64,000 nucleotides of DNA, from NCBI RefSeq assembly GCF_000282575.1, contig NZ_AKJA01000017.1, forward strand, positions 62,001 through 126,000. Reading direction: 5' to 3'. This document shows, piece after piece, positions 8,510 through 17,133 of this stretch (position 1 is the stretch's first letter; each line of letters starts with the position of its first letter). The DNA comes from Herbaspirillum sp. YR522. GTDB lineage: Bacteria; Pseudomonadota; Gammaproteobacteria; Burkholderiales; Burkholderiaceae_D. The notes under the pieces are model-generated. The model saw only the letters and a program-made list of their open reading frames with translations. It was not told the origin of the DNA and did not search any database. The translations under genes and the position numbers were made by a program.

Positions 8510-9691
8510 ATGAGCAACGATTTTGTCGATTGGCTGCTAAAGGGTGAGCAATTCCAGTCGTGCTATTCGACAGGAAGTTTCTGGCTCGGCAGGTATCCCG
8601 CCGCGGGCCTGCCCGCCATCTTCTCGTGGGATAGGCTCAACGACTGCCTGACTTGCAACCGCATTACCAATGACCGCCTGCGCCTGTCGACGGCGCAACA
8701 ATACGAACAGTTCAACAAACGCGTCTTCCGGGCGACCCGGGACGCATTTGGCCGACCTACCGACCATCTGCTGATACACGAACTACAGGCAGTGATGGGG
8801 AGCGGCGTGACTGCCGTCCTCGAAGCCGTCAACGAATTGACCCGCCCCCTGGCCGAGATGACGCAATGCCTTGCCTGCGCATTGGATGTCAGGTCCGCCG
8901 CCAACGCCTATATGTCATTCGGGCTGACATCGGGATTCGGCGTTCATCACGATGACCACGACGTGATCATCATCCAGATCGATGGCAGGAAGAAATGGCA
9001 ATTCTTTTCGTTGCCGGATGCAAATGAAAAGGCCACCGTGGCAGACCTTGAGGCACCAACCGAAAGCGACCGCGGCCAAAGCGTGATCATCCACACCGGT
9101 GACGTCATGTTCATTCCCAAGGGAACCTGGCATGACGTCACGGCCATGAACGAGCGCAGTCTTCATCTCACGATCAGCCTGGTCAATCCCACCCTGCTGG
9201 ATTTCGCGCAGTGGATGCTGAAAAAGCAAGGGCCGCTGTTCTCACGTGAGGATATTCGGCGCAATCCTGCATTTTGCGAGCGATCCCTTGCCTTGTTTCG
9301 TGACGCGTGGGAGAGCCTTTGCAACCCAAACGCCTTGCAGGATTTTCTCAGGCATTACCACGCTTCGCATACCGTCTCGCCGATCGAAGCGACTTTTCCT
9401 ACGCTGCATTGCGCGCAGGTCGACGACCGCTTCCGACGGACCACATCCGATGTCGTGCTCACGCAGGAAATCGACGGCGCAGGCAAGGTGACGATCTTTG
9501 CGTCGGGCCGGACGCATCGGCTGACCCAGGACGAATACGCGCTACTGCTGGCATTACCGTGCGGTTGGGGCGAACCCGGATCCGCCCTGCTGGTGGACGG
9601 CCGCCAATGGAGCGACATCGCGCCGGTCTTGACGAGCCTGATGGACAAGGGCCTGGTCGGCAAGAGGGTCGACGCCCGGGCAAGCTGCTGA
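8510..9691 (+). CDS. JmjC/cupin-like Fe(II)/2-oxoglutarate oxygenase
   Basis: 393 residues, cytoplasmic. The double-stranded beta-helix signature is clear: GFGVHHDDHDVIIIQIDGRK gives the HxD iron ligands (H146 or H147 with D148 or D149). GDVMFIPKGTWHDV follows, and the distal His is in HLTISLVNP (H219). Layout and length resemble bacterial ribosomal-oxygenase-type JmjC proteins (YcfD-like), including a C-terminal region of about 150 residues after the catalytic fold. Instead of a housekeeping location, it is the last gene of the peptide cassette, so hydroxylation of the small peptide is the likely role. Ribosome binding site GAGGAAG lies directly upstream (8499-8505). Fold is well supported; substrate is inferred. 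Confidence 0.72.
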   Translation: MSNDFVDWLLKGEQFQSCYSTGSFWLGRYPAAGLPAIFSWDRLNDCLTCNRITNDRLRLSTAQQYEQFNKRVFRATRDAFGRPTDHLLIHELQAVMGSGVTAVLEAVNELTRPLAEMTQCLACALDVRSAANAYMSFGLTSGFGVHHDDHDVIIIQIDGRKKWQFFSLPDANEKATVADLEAPTESDRGQSVIIHTGDVMFIPKGTWHDVTAMNERSLHLTISLVNPTLLDFAQWMLKKQGPLFSREDIRRNPAFCERSLALFRDAWESLCNPNALQDFLRHYHASHTVSPIEATFPTLHCAQVDDRFRRTTSDVVLTQEIDGAGKVTIFASGRTHRLTQDEYALLLALPCGWGEPGSALLVDGRQWSDIAPVLTSLMDKGLVGKRVDARASC

Positions 9692-9700
9692 CGTACCTGA

Positions 9701-9728
9701 GCCCAGGCGCGGTCGCGGCGCCCTGGGC
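9701..9728. terminator. GC-rich hairpin between convergent genes
   Basis: GCCCAGG (9701-9707) pairs with CCTGGGC (9722-9728), with further GC pairs inside. It sits between the convergent ends of the oxygenase gene and pqiC. No T-run follows on either strand, so it is at best a weak terminator. Confidence 0.35.
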
Positions 9729-9741
9729 CACACTCGTACCC

Positions 9742-10377
9742 TCAAGCCGGGCTGGACTGGCTGCATGTCTGCTGCCCCGCCGCCAGGTTGCGTACATCGG
9801 CGGCAATCGCCTGGGCACCCCGGTCGGCCACCCTCTGCGTCGCCGTCACCACATCGGCGACGGCACCGCCACTGACGGCTTCGGTGAGCGCCAGGCGGCA
9901 CACGAGCGTCTTGCGGTCGTCAGAGCGGGTGATGGTCCAGCCCAGTGCCGCCTGGACCTGGCCGTTGCGCACCGCGTCGAGATCGCGCAATTCGACCGCA
10001 ATGCGATAGCTCACACCGTCGGCCGGACGACCGCTGCGCGAGACATCGATGGCGCCCAGTCGGCGCGATACGCCGTTGGCAAGCGCATCGCGCAATTCGT
10101 TATTGAATGGCGACGACCAGCGTTCGGTTTCCAGCACGTCGACCCGCGTGGCGTCGTTGCGCACCACGATCTGCGGGCGCGCCAGGCGCTCGGGTACGGC
10201 CACCGGCAACACCTCGATGAACATCGGCGCAGTGGACATGCCGGCGCTCGCGGTGACTGCAGTGGGCGACGTCACCAGCGTATAGAACTGCGTCGGCGGT
10301 GTGCTGCCACAGGCCGTCAGCGCCAGGGTGGCCACGGCGAGGCTGACGATGGAGATCTTCTTGCGGGCTGGCATCAT
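9742..10377 (-). CDS. pqiC: PqiC-like outer-membrane lipoprotein
   Basis: Third component of the Pqi lipid-transport/envelope integrity system. The 211-residue product starts MMPARKKISIVSLAVATLAL and has the lipobox LTACGS, so it is a lipoprotein. FYTLVTSPTAV and the body match the ABC-type transport auxiliary lipoprotein (DUF330) family, which forms a ring joining PqiB needles to the outer membrane. Its ATG overlaps the pqiB stop by 4 bp. Confidence 0.88.
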   Translation of the reverse strand: MMPARKKISIVSLAVATLALTACGSTPPTQFYTLVTSPTAVTASAGMSTAPMFIEVLPVAVPERLARPQIVVRNDATRVDVLETERWSSPFNNELRDALANGVSRRLGAIDVSRSGRPADGVSYRIAVELRDLDAVRNGQVQAALGWTITRSDDRKTLVCRLALTEAVSGGAVADVVTATQRVADRGAQAIAADVRNLAAGQQTCSQSSPA

Positions 10378-11996
10378 GGCTCCTGTTTGCCCCGGATCAG
10401 CGATTCGGGATGCTGTTGCAGGTAATCGGTAAGGACGCGGATCGACGCCGCCGCCCGCGACAGTTCCTGCATGGTCTGGCGGATATCCTGCTGTAGCGGC
10501 GCATCATCGGACAAGGTCCGTTCGGCCGCATTCAAGGTCTTGCGCGCATCCTTCATGGCCGCCGACATTTCCGGGGCGATGTCGTTGTTGATACGCGAGA
10601 CCGTCTGCTCGGCCGTGGTCAGGGTCTGGTTGAGTTTCCTGACCGTGACTTGCAGGTCTTTTCCGATCTCGTCGAACGGCACCTTGGACAACTTGCCCGC
10701 AATCTCGGACAACTGGGTCTGCAATTCATCCAGGCTGCCAGGCACGGTCGGCAATTCGATCGGCGTCTTGCCGGTGTCGATCTGGACCGGCTTGGCCTTG
10801 GGGAAGAAATCGATCGCCACGTATAACTGGCCAGTGAGCAGGTTGCCGTTGCGCAGCTGCGCCCGCAGGCCGCGCTTGACCAGGAACTTCAAGCGCTCGG
10901 TCGGCGAATAACGCGGGTCGGCATTGTCCTGCGTAAAGCGCCGTCCCAGGCGATCGGGATAGAGCGTCACCAGCACCGGCATGCGGAAGGCCCCCTTGTC
11001 GCGGTCGTACTCGATGCCGATGTTCTTGACCTCGCCCAGCACCACGCCGCGGAAGTCGACCGTCGCCCCCGGCTGCAAGCCGCGCAGCGACTGGTCGAAA
11101 TACAGCAACACCGTGGCCGGCGGGCCGTCCGGATCCTTCATGGCCGCGCCTTCGTCCTCGGCCAGCTGATATTCGGCGCCCTCCTTGGCAGGCGTGTCGT
11201 GCGCATTCTCGTCGCGCTCGCGAAAGGCGATGCCGCCCAGCACCACGGTCGACAAGGCCTGGGTATGCAGCTTGAAACCACTGGCGTTGAGTTCGGCGTC
11301 GAAACCGCTGGCATGCCAGAAGCGCGTGCCCTGGGTCACGAACTTGTCGTAGGGCGCATTGACGAAGATGCGCATCGTCACGCCGCGGCCGTCGTCGTCC
11401 AGGTCGAACGCCATCACCTGGCCGACCTTGATGCGCCGGTAGTACACCGGGGTGCCGATGTCGAGCGAGCCGAGGTCGTCGGCGTGCAGCACGAACTGGC
11501 GTCCCGAGGCATCACGGGTGACGATGGGCGGTTGTTCCAGCCCCTCGAACTGCTTCTTGGTCTCTTCCGAGGTACCGGCGTCGACGCCGATATAGGCGCC
11601 CGAGAGCAAGGTACCCAGCCCCGAGATGCCCGAGGCGGCGATGCGCGGGCGCACCACCCAATAGCGGGTGTCGTCGGCATCGAAGCCGGACGCTTCCTTG
11701 GTCAGCTGGATCGATACCAGCACATGCGAACGGTCTTCGGCCAGCTTGATGCTCTGCACCTGGCCGATATCGACATCCTTGTACTTGACCTTGGTCTTGC
11801 CTGCCTCCAGCCCTTCGGCCGAACGGAAACTGACGGTCACCACCGGGCCGCGGTCGACCAGGATCTTGGCCACCAGCGTCAGCCCCACCACGGCGGCAAT
11901 GATGGGAATGAGCCAGACCAGCGATGGCAGCCAGTTGCGACGGTGCTCGCGCTTGGGCTGCAACAGGGCCGGTTTTTCGTCATGCGGATCGGTCAT
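10374..11996 (-). CDS. pqiB: PqiB, MCE-domain lipid transport protein
   Basis: 540 residues. A short cytoplasmic N-terminus is followed by one membrane helix (WLPSLVWLIPIIAAVVGLTL, about 22-41). Three MCE domains come next, each opening with the V-x-F-x-x-A-x-G-L/V pattern (VTVSFRSAEGLEAGKTKVKY for the first). A C-terminal helical part (LDELQTQLSEIAGKL onward) would form the needle tube. In E. coli PqiB forms a periplasm-spanning lipid conduit. It is fused by 4-bp overlaps to pqiA upstream and pqiC downstream, so stoichiometric translation is likely. Confidence 0.93.
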   Translation of the reverse strand: MTDPHDEKPALLQPKREHRRNWLPSLVWLIPIIAAVVGLTLVAKILVDRGPVVTVSFRSAEGLEAGKTKVKYKDVDIGQVQSIKLAEDRSHVLVSIQLTKEASGFDADDTRYWVVRPRIAASGISGLGTLLSGAYIGVDAGTSEETKKQFEGLEQPPIVTRDASGRQFVLHADDLGSLDIGTPVYYRRIKVGQVMAFDLDDDGRGVTMRIFVNAPYDKFVTQGTRFWHASGFDAELNASGFKLHTQALSTVVLGGIAFRERDENAHDTPAKEGAEYQLAEDEGAAMKDPDGPPATVLLYFDQSLRGLQPGATVDFRGVVLGEVKNIGIEYDRDKGAFRMPVLVTLYPDRLGRRFTQDNADPRYSPTERLKFLVKRGLRAQLRNGNLLTGQLYVAIDFFPKAKPVQIDTGKTPIELPTVPGSLDELQTQLSEIAGKLSKVPFDEIGKDLQVTVRKLNQTLTTAEQTVSRINNDIAPEMSAAMKDARKTLNAAERTLSDDAPLQQDIRQTMQELSRAAASIRVLTDYLQQHPESLIRGKQEP

Positions 11997-12709
11997 GCGG
12001 TTCCTTCGTTCTTATTGGTTGGTGCTACCTGGGGCAGCGCGCGCGGCTCGGCCGGCTGCGGCTCGGGATCGACATCGTCCCATATCAGGCGCGGGTCGAA
12101 CGCCAGCGATGCCAGCATCGTCAGCACCACCACCGCACCGAAGGCGGCGATGCCGATACCGGCGTGTACATCGGCAAAACCGTGGATCTTGACCAGGCCG
12201 CTCAACACCGACACCACGAACACGTCCAGCATCGACCAGCGACCGATGGTCTCGATCACCCGATACAGCTTGGCGCGCTGCAGGCGTTGCCAGCTGCTGC
12301 GGTTGCGGGCCGAGATGACCAGCACGATCAACGATACCAGCTTGAATAGCGGCACCAGGAAGCTGGCCACGAACACCACTGCGGCCAGCCCCCATTCGCC
12401 GGAAGTCCAGAAATAGATGACCCCGCTGAGGATGGTGTCGCGCTGCTCGTCGAACAGGGTACGGGTGATCATCACCGGCATCAGGTTGGCCGGTATGTAC
12501 ATGATGCAGGCGGCGATCAACAAGGCCCAGGTGCGGTTGAGACTGTCACGCTTGCGCCGGTGCAGCAACGCATCGCATACGCCGCAGTGGTCCTCGGCGC
12601 GCGCGCCCTGCCATACGGTGCCGCAGTGATGACAACCGGTCACGCCCAGGTCGGCCGCATCCTGGATCAGCGGGCCGCTGTCCTCGCCGGCGCTTTGGTA
12701 ACGGCTCAT
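11993..12709 (-). CDS. pqiA: PqiA-like membrane protein, C-terminal half protein
   Basis: 238 residues. It opens with a zinc-ribbon-like CHHCGTVWQ ... CGVC pair, then four hydrophobic segments typical of the PqiA fold (LIAACIMYIPANLMPVMITR near the first). E. coli PqiA is one chain of about 417 residues with two such halves; here the halves are separate genes. The ATG at 12709 overlaps the stop of the upstream half (12706-12708), and its own stop overlaps the pqiB start. Confidence 0.85.
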   Translation of the reverse strand: MSRYQSAGEDSGPLIQDAADLGVTGCHHCGTVWQGARAEDHCGVCDALLHRRKRDSLNRTWALLIAACIMYIPANLMPVMITRTLFDEQRDTILSGVIYFWTSGEWGLAAVVFVASFLVPLFKLVSLIVLVISARNRSSWQRLQRAKLYRVIETIGRWSMLDVFVVSVLSGLVKIHGFADVHAGIGIAAFGAVVVLTMLASLAFDPRLIWDDVDPEPQPAEPRALPQVAPTNKNEGTA

Positions 12710-13353
12710 GGCCCCGGCTCCCGCGCCTGGACCTGGCCGGCCAGCCCCTGCTTCTGCTCGCAGATATGCCAGATGTAGCGCGGATTGAACGACACCAGCA
12801 CCGTCAGCAGCACGGTCAGGGCGCCGAACGACCAGAGCGCCGGACCGGGAATGACCTCGGCCATGTTGGACAGCTTGATCAGTGCCACCAGGATGCCCAG
12901 CATGAACACCTCGATCATTCCCCACGGCCGGGCTGCCTGCATCAGTCGCAGCAACAGCACGAAACCGGGTGGACGCTGCAGCCGCGAGGATGGCAACAGC
13001 AGGTACAACAGCACCAGCATCTGGATCAGCGGAAACAGCAGGGTGGTGGCCATCACCAGCAGCGCCACTTCCGACATGCCATCGCGCGACAGCGCCAGCA
13101 CCGCGCCCAGCAGCGTGGTTTCGCTGGACAGCCCCTGCAGCTCGATGCTCACGATCGGGAACGCGTTGGCGATGACGAACAGGATCAGCGCGCCCACCGT
13201 CAGCGGCAGCAGGCGATCCAGGCGGCGACCGGTGTGGCGGTCGAGCTCGGCGTCGCAGCGCAGGCAACGCGCGACTTCACCGGCCCGCAACTGGGGGCGA
13301 TGATAGACGGCGTCGCATTCTTCGCAGACGATCAGGTCCGGGCGCTTGTACAT
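12706..13353 (-). CDS. pqiA: PqiA-like membrane protein, N-terminal half protein
   Basis: 215 residues and first gene of the pqi operon. It has a CEECDAVY ... CLRC zinc ribbon at the N-terminus, then four membrane segments (LLPLTVGALILFVIANAFPI first). It corresponds to the N-terminal half of E. coli PqiA. The downstream half starts in another frame through an ATGA overlap, a clean gene junction rather than a random frameshift. Likely an inner-membrane subunit working with PqiB and PqiC in lipid trafficking under envelope stress. Confidence 0.85.
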   Translation of the reverse strand: MYKRPDLIVCEECDAVYHRPQLRAGEVARCLRCDAELDRHTGRRLDRLLPLTVGALILFVIANAFPIVSIELQGLSSETTLLGAVLALSRDGMSEVALLVMATTLLFPLIQMLVLLYLLLPSSRLQRPPGFVLLLRLMQAARPWGMIEVFMLGILVALIKLSNMAEVIPGPALWSFGALTVLLTVLVSFNPRYIWHICEQKQGLAGQVQAREPGP

Positions 13354-13588
13354 GGATGGATGAAGCTACTTTTCTGGCTGTTGTCTGTTGTTATTGATGG
13401 GCGGCACGCAGTACGCTGCCCCGCTTGGAGCCTAAATAGCCGGGCGCGTTCCATGTCGGCCAACGTTGCCAGATCGACATGATCGCAAAGTTAATGACCA
13501 ACGGGTTATCAAAGGTCGATTCTAACAACATAGGATCGCATCGGCATGCGGGAGCGCCCCGTATTTACGCTTGTCAGGAAGATAGCGC

Positions 13589-13616
13589 TTGACAAGGCCA
13601 AGGGCAATCTTCTAAA
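13589..13616 (+). promoter_or_regulatory. Promoter of leuL-leuA
   Basis: A perfect -35 TTGACA (13589-13594), a 16-bp spacer and -10 TCTAAA (13611-13616). The start of transcription would fall at about 13622-13624, directly at the ATG of the leader peptide. Confidence 0.65.
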
Positions 13617-13624
13617 GTCGCCCA

Positions 13625-13717
13625 ATGACTTCCGCAGCAAACATCTCCCTGCTACCGACCAGCGCCAGCGCCCTGCTAGTGCCGCTATCGGCTTCGCTAC
13701 TACTAGCTTCGCGCTAA
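13625..13717 (+). CDS. leuL: leuA leader peptide (leucine-rich, 30 aa)
   Basis: Thirty codons, ATG to TAA, encoding a peptide with nine leucines, six of them the rare codon CTA, including CTA-CTA-CTA near the end (LLLAS). CTA is rare in the flanking genes. Leucine-codon-rich leaders ahead of leuA control transcription attenuation in many proteobacteria: ribosome stalling at Leu codons reports leucine shortage. The promoter is so close that the mRNA may begin at or just before the ATG, making the leader leaderless. A 12-bp-stem hairpin follows 220 nt downstream. Coding assignment rests on codon pattern and position; there is no Shine-Dalgarno. Confidence 0.75.
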   Translation: MTSAANISLLPTSASALLVPLSASLLLASR

Positions 13718-13936
13718 ATCCCTGGCCAATGCGGCCACCGTCGACACCGCGGGGCACGCGCGGCACGACAGAGCAAAAACAGATCCGCAGTACCTGGACC
13801 CATTCAAGCAGCAACGACCGCCTTTCGTTGCAGCACGACCGAAGCGACGCGATCATGCATTCCAAGTCACACACATTCTGCGCAGCCTTGTTCCGCAAAC
13901 GCCTGCGCCGGGAGCCGCCCCCTCTGGCTCTATGAC

Positions 13937-13975
13937 GGGCTGCCTGGCCACGTGCAAGTGGCAGCCAGGCAGCCC
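13937..13975 (+). promoter_or_regulatory. Strong hairpin in the leuA leader
   Basis: GGGCTGCCTGGC (13937-13948) pairs perfectly with GCCAGGCAGCCC (13964-13975), and CCAC/GTGG can extend pairing in the loop. It lies between leuL and leuA where an attenuator would be. No T-run follows, so it is not a textbook intrinsic terminator; it may act with Rho or be an anti-terminator partner. Confidence 0.5.
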
Positions 13976-14041
13976 GATGGCCACATCAGACTGTGCAGAC
14001 GCATTTATCGCCAATTACCGACAAGACTAACGAGGTTTATC

Positions 14042-15745
14042 ATGATGTTGAGCAATCCCGCCGCCAAGTACCGCGCCTTCCCCGCCATCGACCTGCCTGA
14101 CCGCACCTGGCCATCCAAGGTCATCGATACCCCGCCGATCTGGATGAGCACCGACCTGCGCGATGGCAACCAGGCCCTGATCGAACCGATGAACGCCGAG
14201 CGCAAGCTGCGCTTCTTCGAATTGCTGGTCAAGACCGGCCTCAAGGAAATCGAAGTGGGTTTCCCGTCGGCATCGCAGACCGATTTCGACTTCGTGCGCA
14301 AGCTCATCGAAGAAAACCGCATTCCCGACGACGTCACGATCATCGTGCTGACGCAGTCGCGTGAAGAATTGATCCGCCGCACCATCGAATCGCTGGCCGG
14401 CGCCAAGCAGGCCATCGTCCACCTGTATAACTCGGTGGCACCGGCGTTTCGCAAGATCGTCTTCAACATGTCGCGCGACGAGATCAAGAACATCGCCGTC
14501 ACCGGCACCCGCCTGGTCAAGGAACTGACCGATTCCCGCCCCGAGACGCAATGGCGCTTCGAGTATTCGCCCGAATCCTTCAGCACCACCGAACTCGATT
14601 TCTCCAAGGACATCTGCGACGCCGTCTGCGAAACCTGGGGCGCCACGCCCGAGCGCAAGATCATCCTCAACCTGCCCTCGACGGTCGAATGCGCCACACC
14701 CAACGTCTATGCCGACCAGATCGAATGGATGTGTCGCAACCTCAAATACCGCAGCAGCAGCATCATCTCGGTGCACCCGCACAATGACCGCGGCACGGCG
14801 GTGGCCTCGGCCGAACTGGCCGTGATGGCCGGCGCCGATCGCGTCGAAGGCTGCCTGTTCGGCAACGGCGAGCGTACCGGCAACGTCGACCTGGTCACGC
14901 TGGCATTGAACCTGTACACCCAGGGCGTGAACCCCGGCCTCGACTTTTCCGACATCGACGTGGTGCGCCAGGTGGTGGAAGAGTGCAACCAGATCCCGGT
15001 CCACCCGCGCCACCCGTACGTGGGCGACCTGGTCTTCACCGCGTTCTCGGGTTCGCACCAGGATGCCATCAAGAAAGGCTTTGCCAAGCAACAGCCCGAT
15101 GCGCTGTGGGAAGTGCCCTACCTGCCGATCGACCCGGCCGACCTGGGCCGCAGCTATGACGCCGTCATTCGCGTCAACAGCCAGTCCGGCAAGGGCGGAA
15201 TGGCCTATCTGCTGGAACAGGAATACGGCCTGGCCCTGCCCCGCCGCCTGCAGATCGAGTTCTCGCGCGCCATCCAGCGCCAGGCCGATGCCACCGGCAA
15301 GGAAATCAACGCCAGCGATATCTACGGCGTGTTCAAGAGCGAATACCTGGAGCGCGAAACGCCCTACGTCTATCGCGCCCACCGCATGTCCGAAGACACG
15401 GCCCGCGCCGAGTCGATCAACATCGAAGTCGATATCGTGCGCGAGGGCAAGCCGGTCACCGTGCGCGGCACCGGCAATGGCCCCATCGATGCCTTCGTGC
15501 ATGCGCTGGGCCTCGACATCAAGCTGATGGACTTCCACGAGCACGCCATCGGCGCCGGTGCCGATGCCCGCGCGGCCAGCTACATCGAGCTGCGCCTCAA
15601 CGAGGCACCCACCGGATTCGGCGTGGGGATCGACGCCAACATCGTGACGGCTTCGTTCAAGGCCGTACTGAGCGCCATCAATCGCCAGATCGCCCTCGAC
15701 CAGAGCGCCAACCAGGCCCGCTCGAGCAGCGAACGCGCCGCCTGA
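14042..15745 (+). CDS. leuA: 2-isopropylmalate synthase
   Basis: First committed enzyme of leucine biosynthesis: condenses acetyl-CoA with 2-oxoisovalerate. The 567-residue product has the catalytic entry [12 protein letters not shown], metal-binding HPHNDRGTA, and a C-terminal regulatory domain ending near [14 protein letters not shown] that binds leucine for feedback inhibition. It belongs to the longer LeuA class (about 560 residues). GAGG (14032-14035) supports the ATG at 14042; a second ATG follows at 14045. It lies behind a leucine leader peptide, so attenuation is likely. It ends at a bidirectional terminator. Confidence 0.96.
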   Translation: MMLSNPAAKYRAFPAIDLPDRTWPSKVIDTPPIWMSTDLRDGNQALIEPMNAERKLRFFELLVKTGLKEIEVGFPSASQTDFDFVRKLIEENRIPDDVTIIVLTQSREELIRRTIESLAGAKQAIVHLYNSVAPAFRKIVFNMSRDEIKNIAVTGTRLVKELTDSRPETQWRFEYSPESFSTTELDFSKDICDAVCETWGATPERKIILNLPSTVECATPNVYADQIEWMCRNLKYRSSSIISVHPHNDRGTAVASAELAVMAGADRVEGCLFGNGERTGNVDLVTLALNLYTQGVNPGLDFSDIDVVRQVVEECNQIPVHPRHPYVGDLVFTAFSGSHQDAIKKGFAKQQPDALWEVPYLPIDPADLGRSYDAVIRVNSQSGKGGMAYLLEQEYGLALPRRLQIEFSRAIQRQADATGKEINASDIYGVFKSEYLERETPYVYRAHRMSEDTARAESINIEVDIVREGKPVTVRGTGNGPIDAFVHALGLDIKLMDFHEHAIGAGADARAASYIELRLNEAPTGFGVGIDANIVTASFKAVLSAINRQIALDQSANQARSSSERAA

Positions 15746-15783
15746 AAAAGGAATGCTGCCGGCGATCCCGGCATGCAAGCCTC

Positions 15784-15815
15784 AAAAAAATGCCGACCTA
15801 CAGGTCGGCATTTTT
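15784..15815. terminator. Bidirectional terminator leuA / egtB
   Basis: TGCCGACCT (15791-15799), loop AC, AGGTCGGCA (15802-15810), with an A-run before (15784-15790) and a T-run after. It serves the two convergent transcription units. Confidence 0.9.
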
Positions 15816-15837
15816 CTTGCACGCTCGCCGGCACGAG

Positions 15838-17121
15838 TTATTCCGATCGCGCCAGCCGCAGCCCGGTGCATTGCCAGCGTGCCGTGGCCGGAAAGAAATT
15901 GCGATAACTCAACCGGGCGTGGTTCAACGGCGTGGCCATCGAGGATCCGCGCAAGACATACTGGTTCACCATGAATTTGCCGTTGTATTCGCCCACCGCA
16001 CCGGGTGCGGCGGCGAAGCCCGGATAAGGCGCGTAACTGCTGGAGGTCCATTGCCAGGCCACCCCGAAGAACTCGCACGCCGGTCCCCGCACCCGTGGGG
16101 CGGCGTGCTCCCACTCTGCCTCGGTGGGCAAGCGGGCGCCGGCCCAGCGGGCATAGGCATCGGCTTCGTAGTACGACAGGTGCAGCACGGCGCGTTGCGG
16201 GTCCAGTCGCTGCAGGCCGTATTCGCTGAACTCATGCCATTGGCCTTGCTCGTCGCATTGCCAGTACAACGGGTGCGCTATCCGTTCACGGCAACGCCAG
16301 TCCCAACCCTCGGACAACCATAGCGACACGTCGCGGTAACCGCCTGCCTGCACGAAGGCCAGGTATTCGCCGTTGTTGACCAGGCGCGAGGCACAGGAAT
16401 ACGCCTCGACGAACTGGCGATGGCGCGGCAACTCGTTGTCAAAGCAAAAGCCTTCGCCGCCATGCCCGATCTCGACCACGCCGGCATCGAAACGATGCCA
16501 TGCCAGCGGCAGTGCGCAGGACTCGCCTTGCAAGTCATCCAGCGGTGCCTGGTAGGCGGGCTTGAGCGGATTGATGAACAACAGGTGCAGGATATCGGTC
16601 AGCATCAGCTCCTGGTGTTGTTGTTCATGCTGCAAGCCCAGCTCCAGCAATTGCACCAGCTCGGGTGCCGGCGCCGAGCCGGCGGATTGCAGCAAGCGCA
16701 GCATGCGCTGGTCCACATCGGCGCGATAGGCCTGCACCTCCTCGAGCGAAGGCCGCGTCAGCAATCCACGTTGGGACCGTGCAAAGCGCTGGCCGACACC
16801 TTCGTAATACGAATTGAAGAGCATCCTGAACTGCGGATGGAAGGCGCAGAAATGCGGCTCGAAGCGTTCCAGCAGGAAGGTCTCGAAGAACCACGTGGTA
16901 TGCGCCAGGTGCCATTTGACCGGGCTGGCGTCGGGCATCGACTGGGCGCCGCAATCCTCGGCCGACAACGGTTCTGCAATGACCTGCGATTGCCGGCGCA
17001 CACGCCGGTAGCGATCGCTCCACTGGTCGCGCGGCCGATGATCGAGTTCATGCACGGCGGCATCGATGACGGCATCGATGGTGGCGTCCAGCGCCTGCTC
17101 CTTGAAGATGGCTTGAGGCAT
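15838..17121 (-). CDS. egtB: Ergothioneine biosynthesis sulfoxide synthase EgtB
   Basis: Non-haem iron enzyme that joins a thiol donor (cysteine or gamma-glutamylcysteine) to trimethylhistidine (hercynine) with O2. The 427-residue product has an N-terminal DinB-like domain with iron ligands in KWHLAHTTWFFE (H71) and HEQQHQE (H165, H169), followed by a formylglycine-enzyme/sulfatase-modifying fold ending GLRLARSE. It is 12 bp downstream of egtD on the same strand, so hercynine maker and user are one operon. A separate C-S lyase gene is not visible here. Confidence 0.93.
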   Translation of the reverse strand: MPQAIFKEQALDATIDAVIDAAVHELDHRPRDQWSDRYRRVRRQSQVIAEPLSAEDCGAQSMPDASPVKWHLAHTTWFFETFLLERFEPHFCAFHPQFRMLFNSYYEGVGQRFARSQRGLLTRPSLEEVQAYRADVDQRMLRLLQSAGSAPAPELVQLLELGLQHEQQHQELMLTDILHLLFINPLKPAYQAPLDDLQGESCALPLAWHRFDAGVVEIGHGGEGFCFDNELPRHRQFVEAYSCASRLVNNGEYLAFVQAGGYRDVSLWLSEGWDWRCRERIAHPLYWQCDEQGQWHEFSEYGLQRLDPQRAVLHLSYYEADAYARWAGARLPTEAEWEHAAPRVRGPACEFFGVAWQWTSSSYAPYPGFAAAPGAVGEYNGKFMVNQYVLRGSSMATPLNHARLSYRNFFPATARWQCTGLRLARSE

Positions 17122-17133
17122 GGCGGTGGGCGC

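Larger units (their letters stand above)
13354..14041. other. Divergent region pqiA / leuA with leader elements
   Basis: 688 bases. The right part holds a leucine leader gene with promoter and a strong hairpin before leuA, listed separately. The left part (13354-13588) should contain the pqi promoter on the minus strand; I do not see a clear one. Two long overlapping frames here (about 130 codons each) lack ribosome binding sites and typical composition, and I reject them. Confidence 0.6.

Noticed and set aside
13509-13935. Two overlapping frames of about 130 codons, one on each strand, upstream of leuA
   Set aside because: No ribosome binding sites and no recognisable sequence. The region is better explained by the leucine leader gene, its promoter and a hairpin.
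14027-15778. Minus-strand frame of 583 codons opposite leuA
   Set aside because: Codon-position artefact of high GC; leuA on the plus strand is unambiguous.
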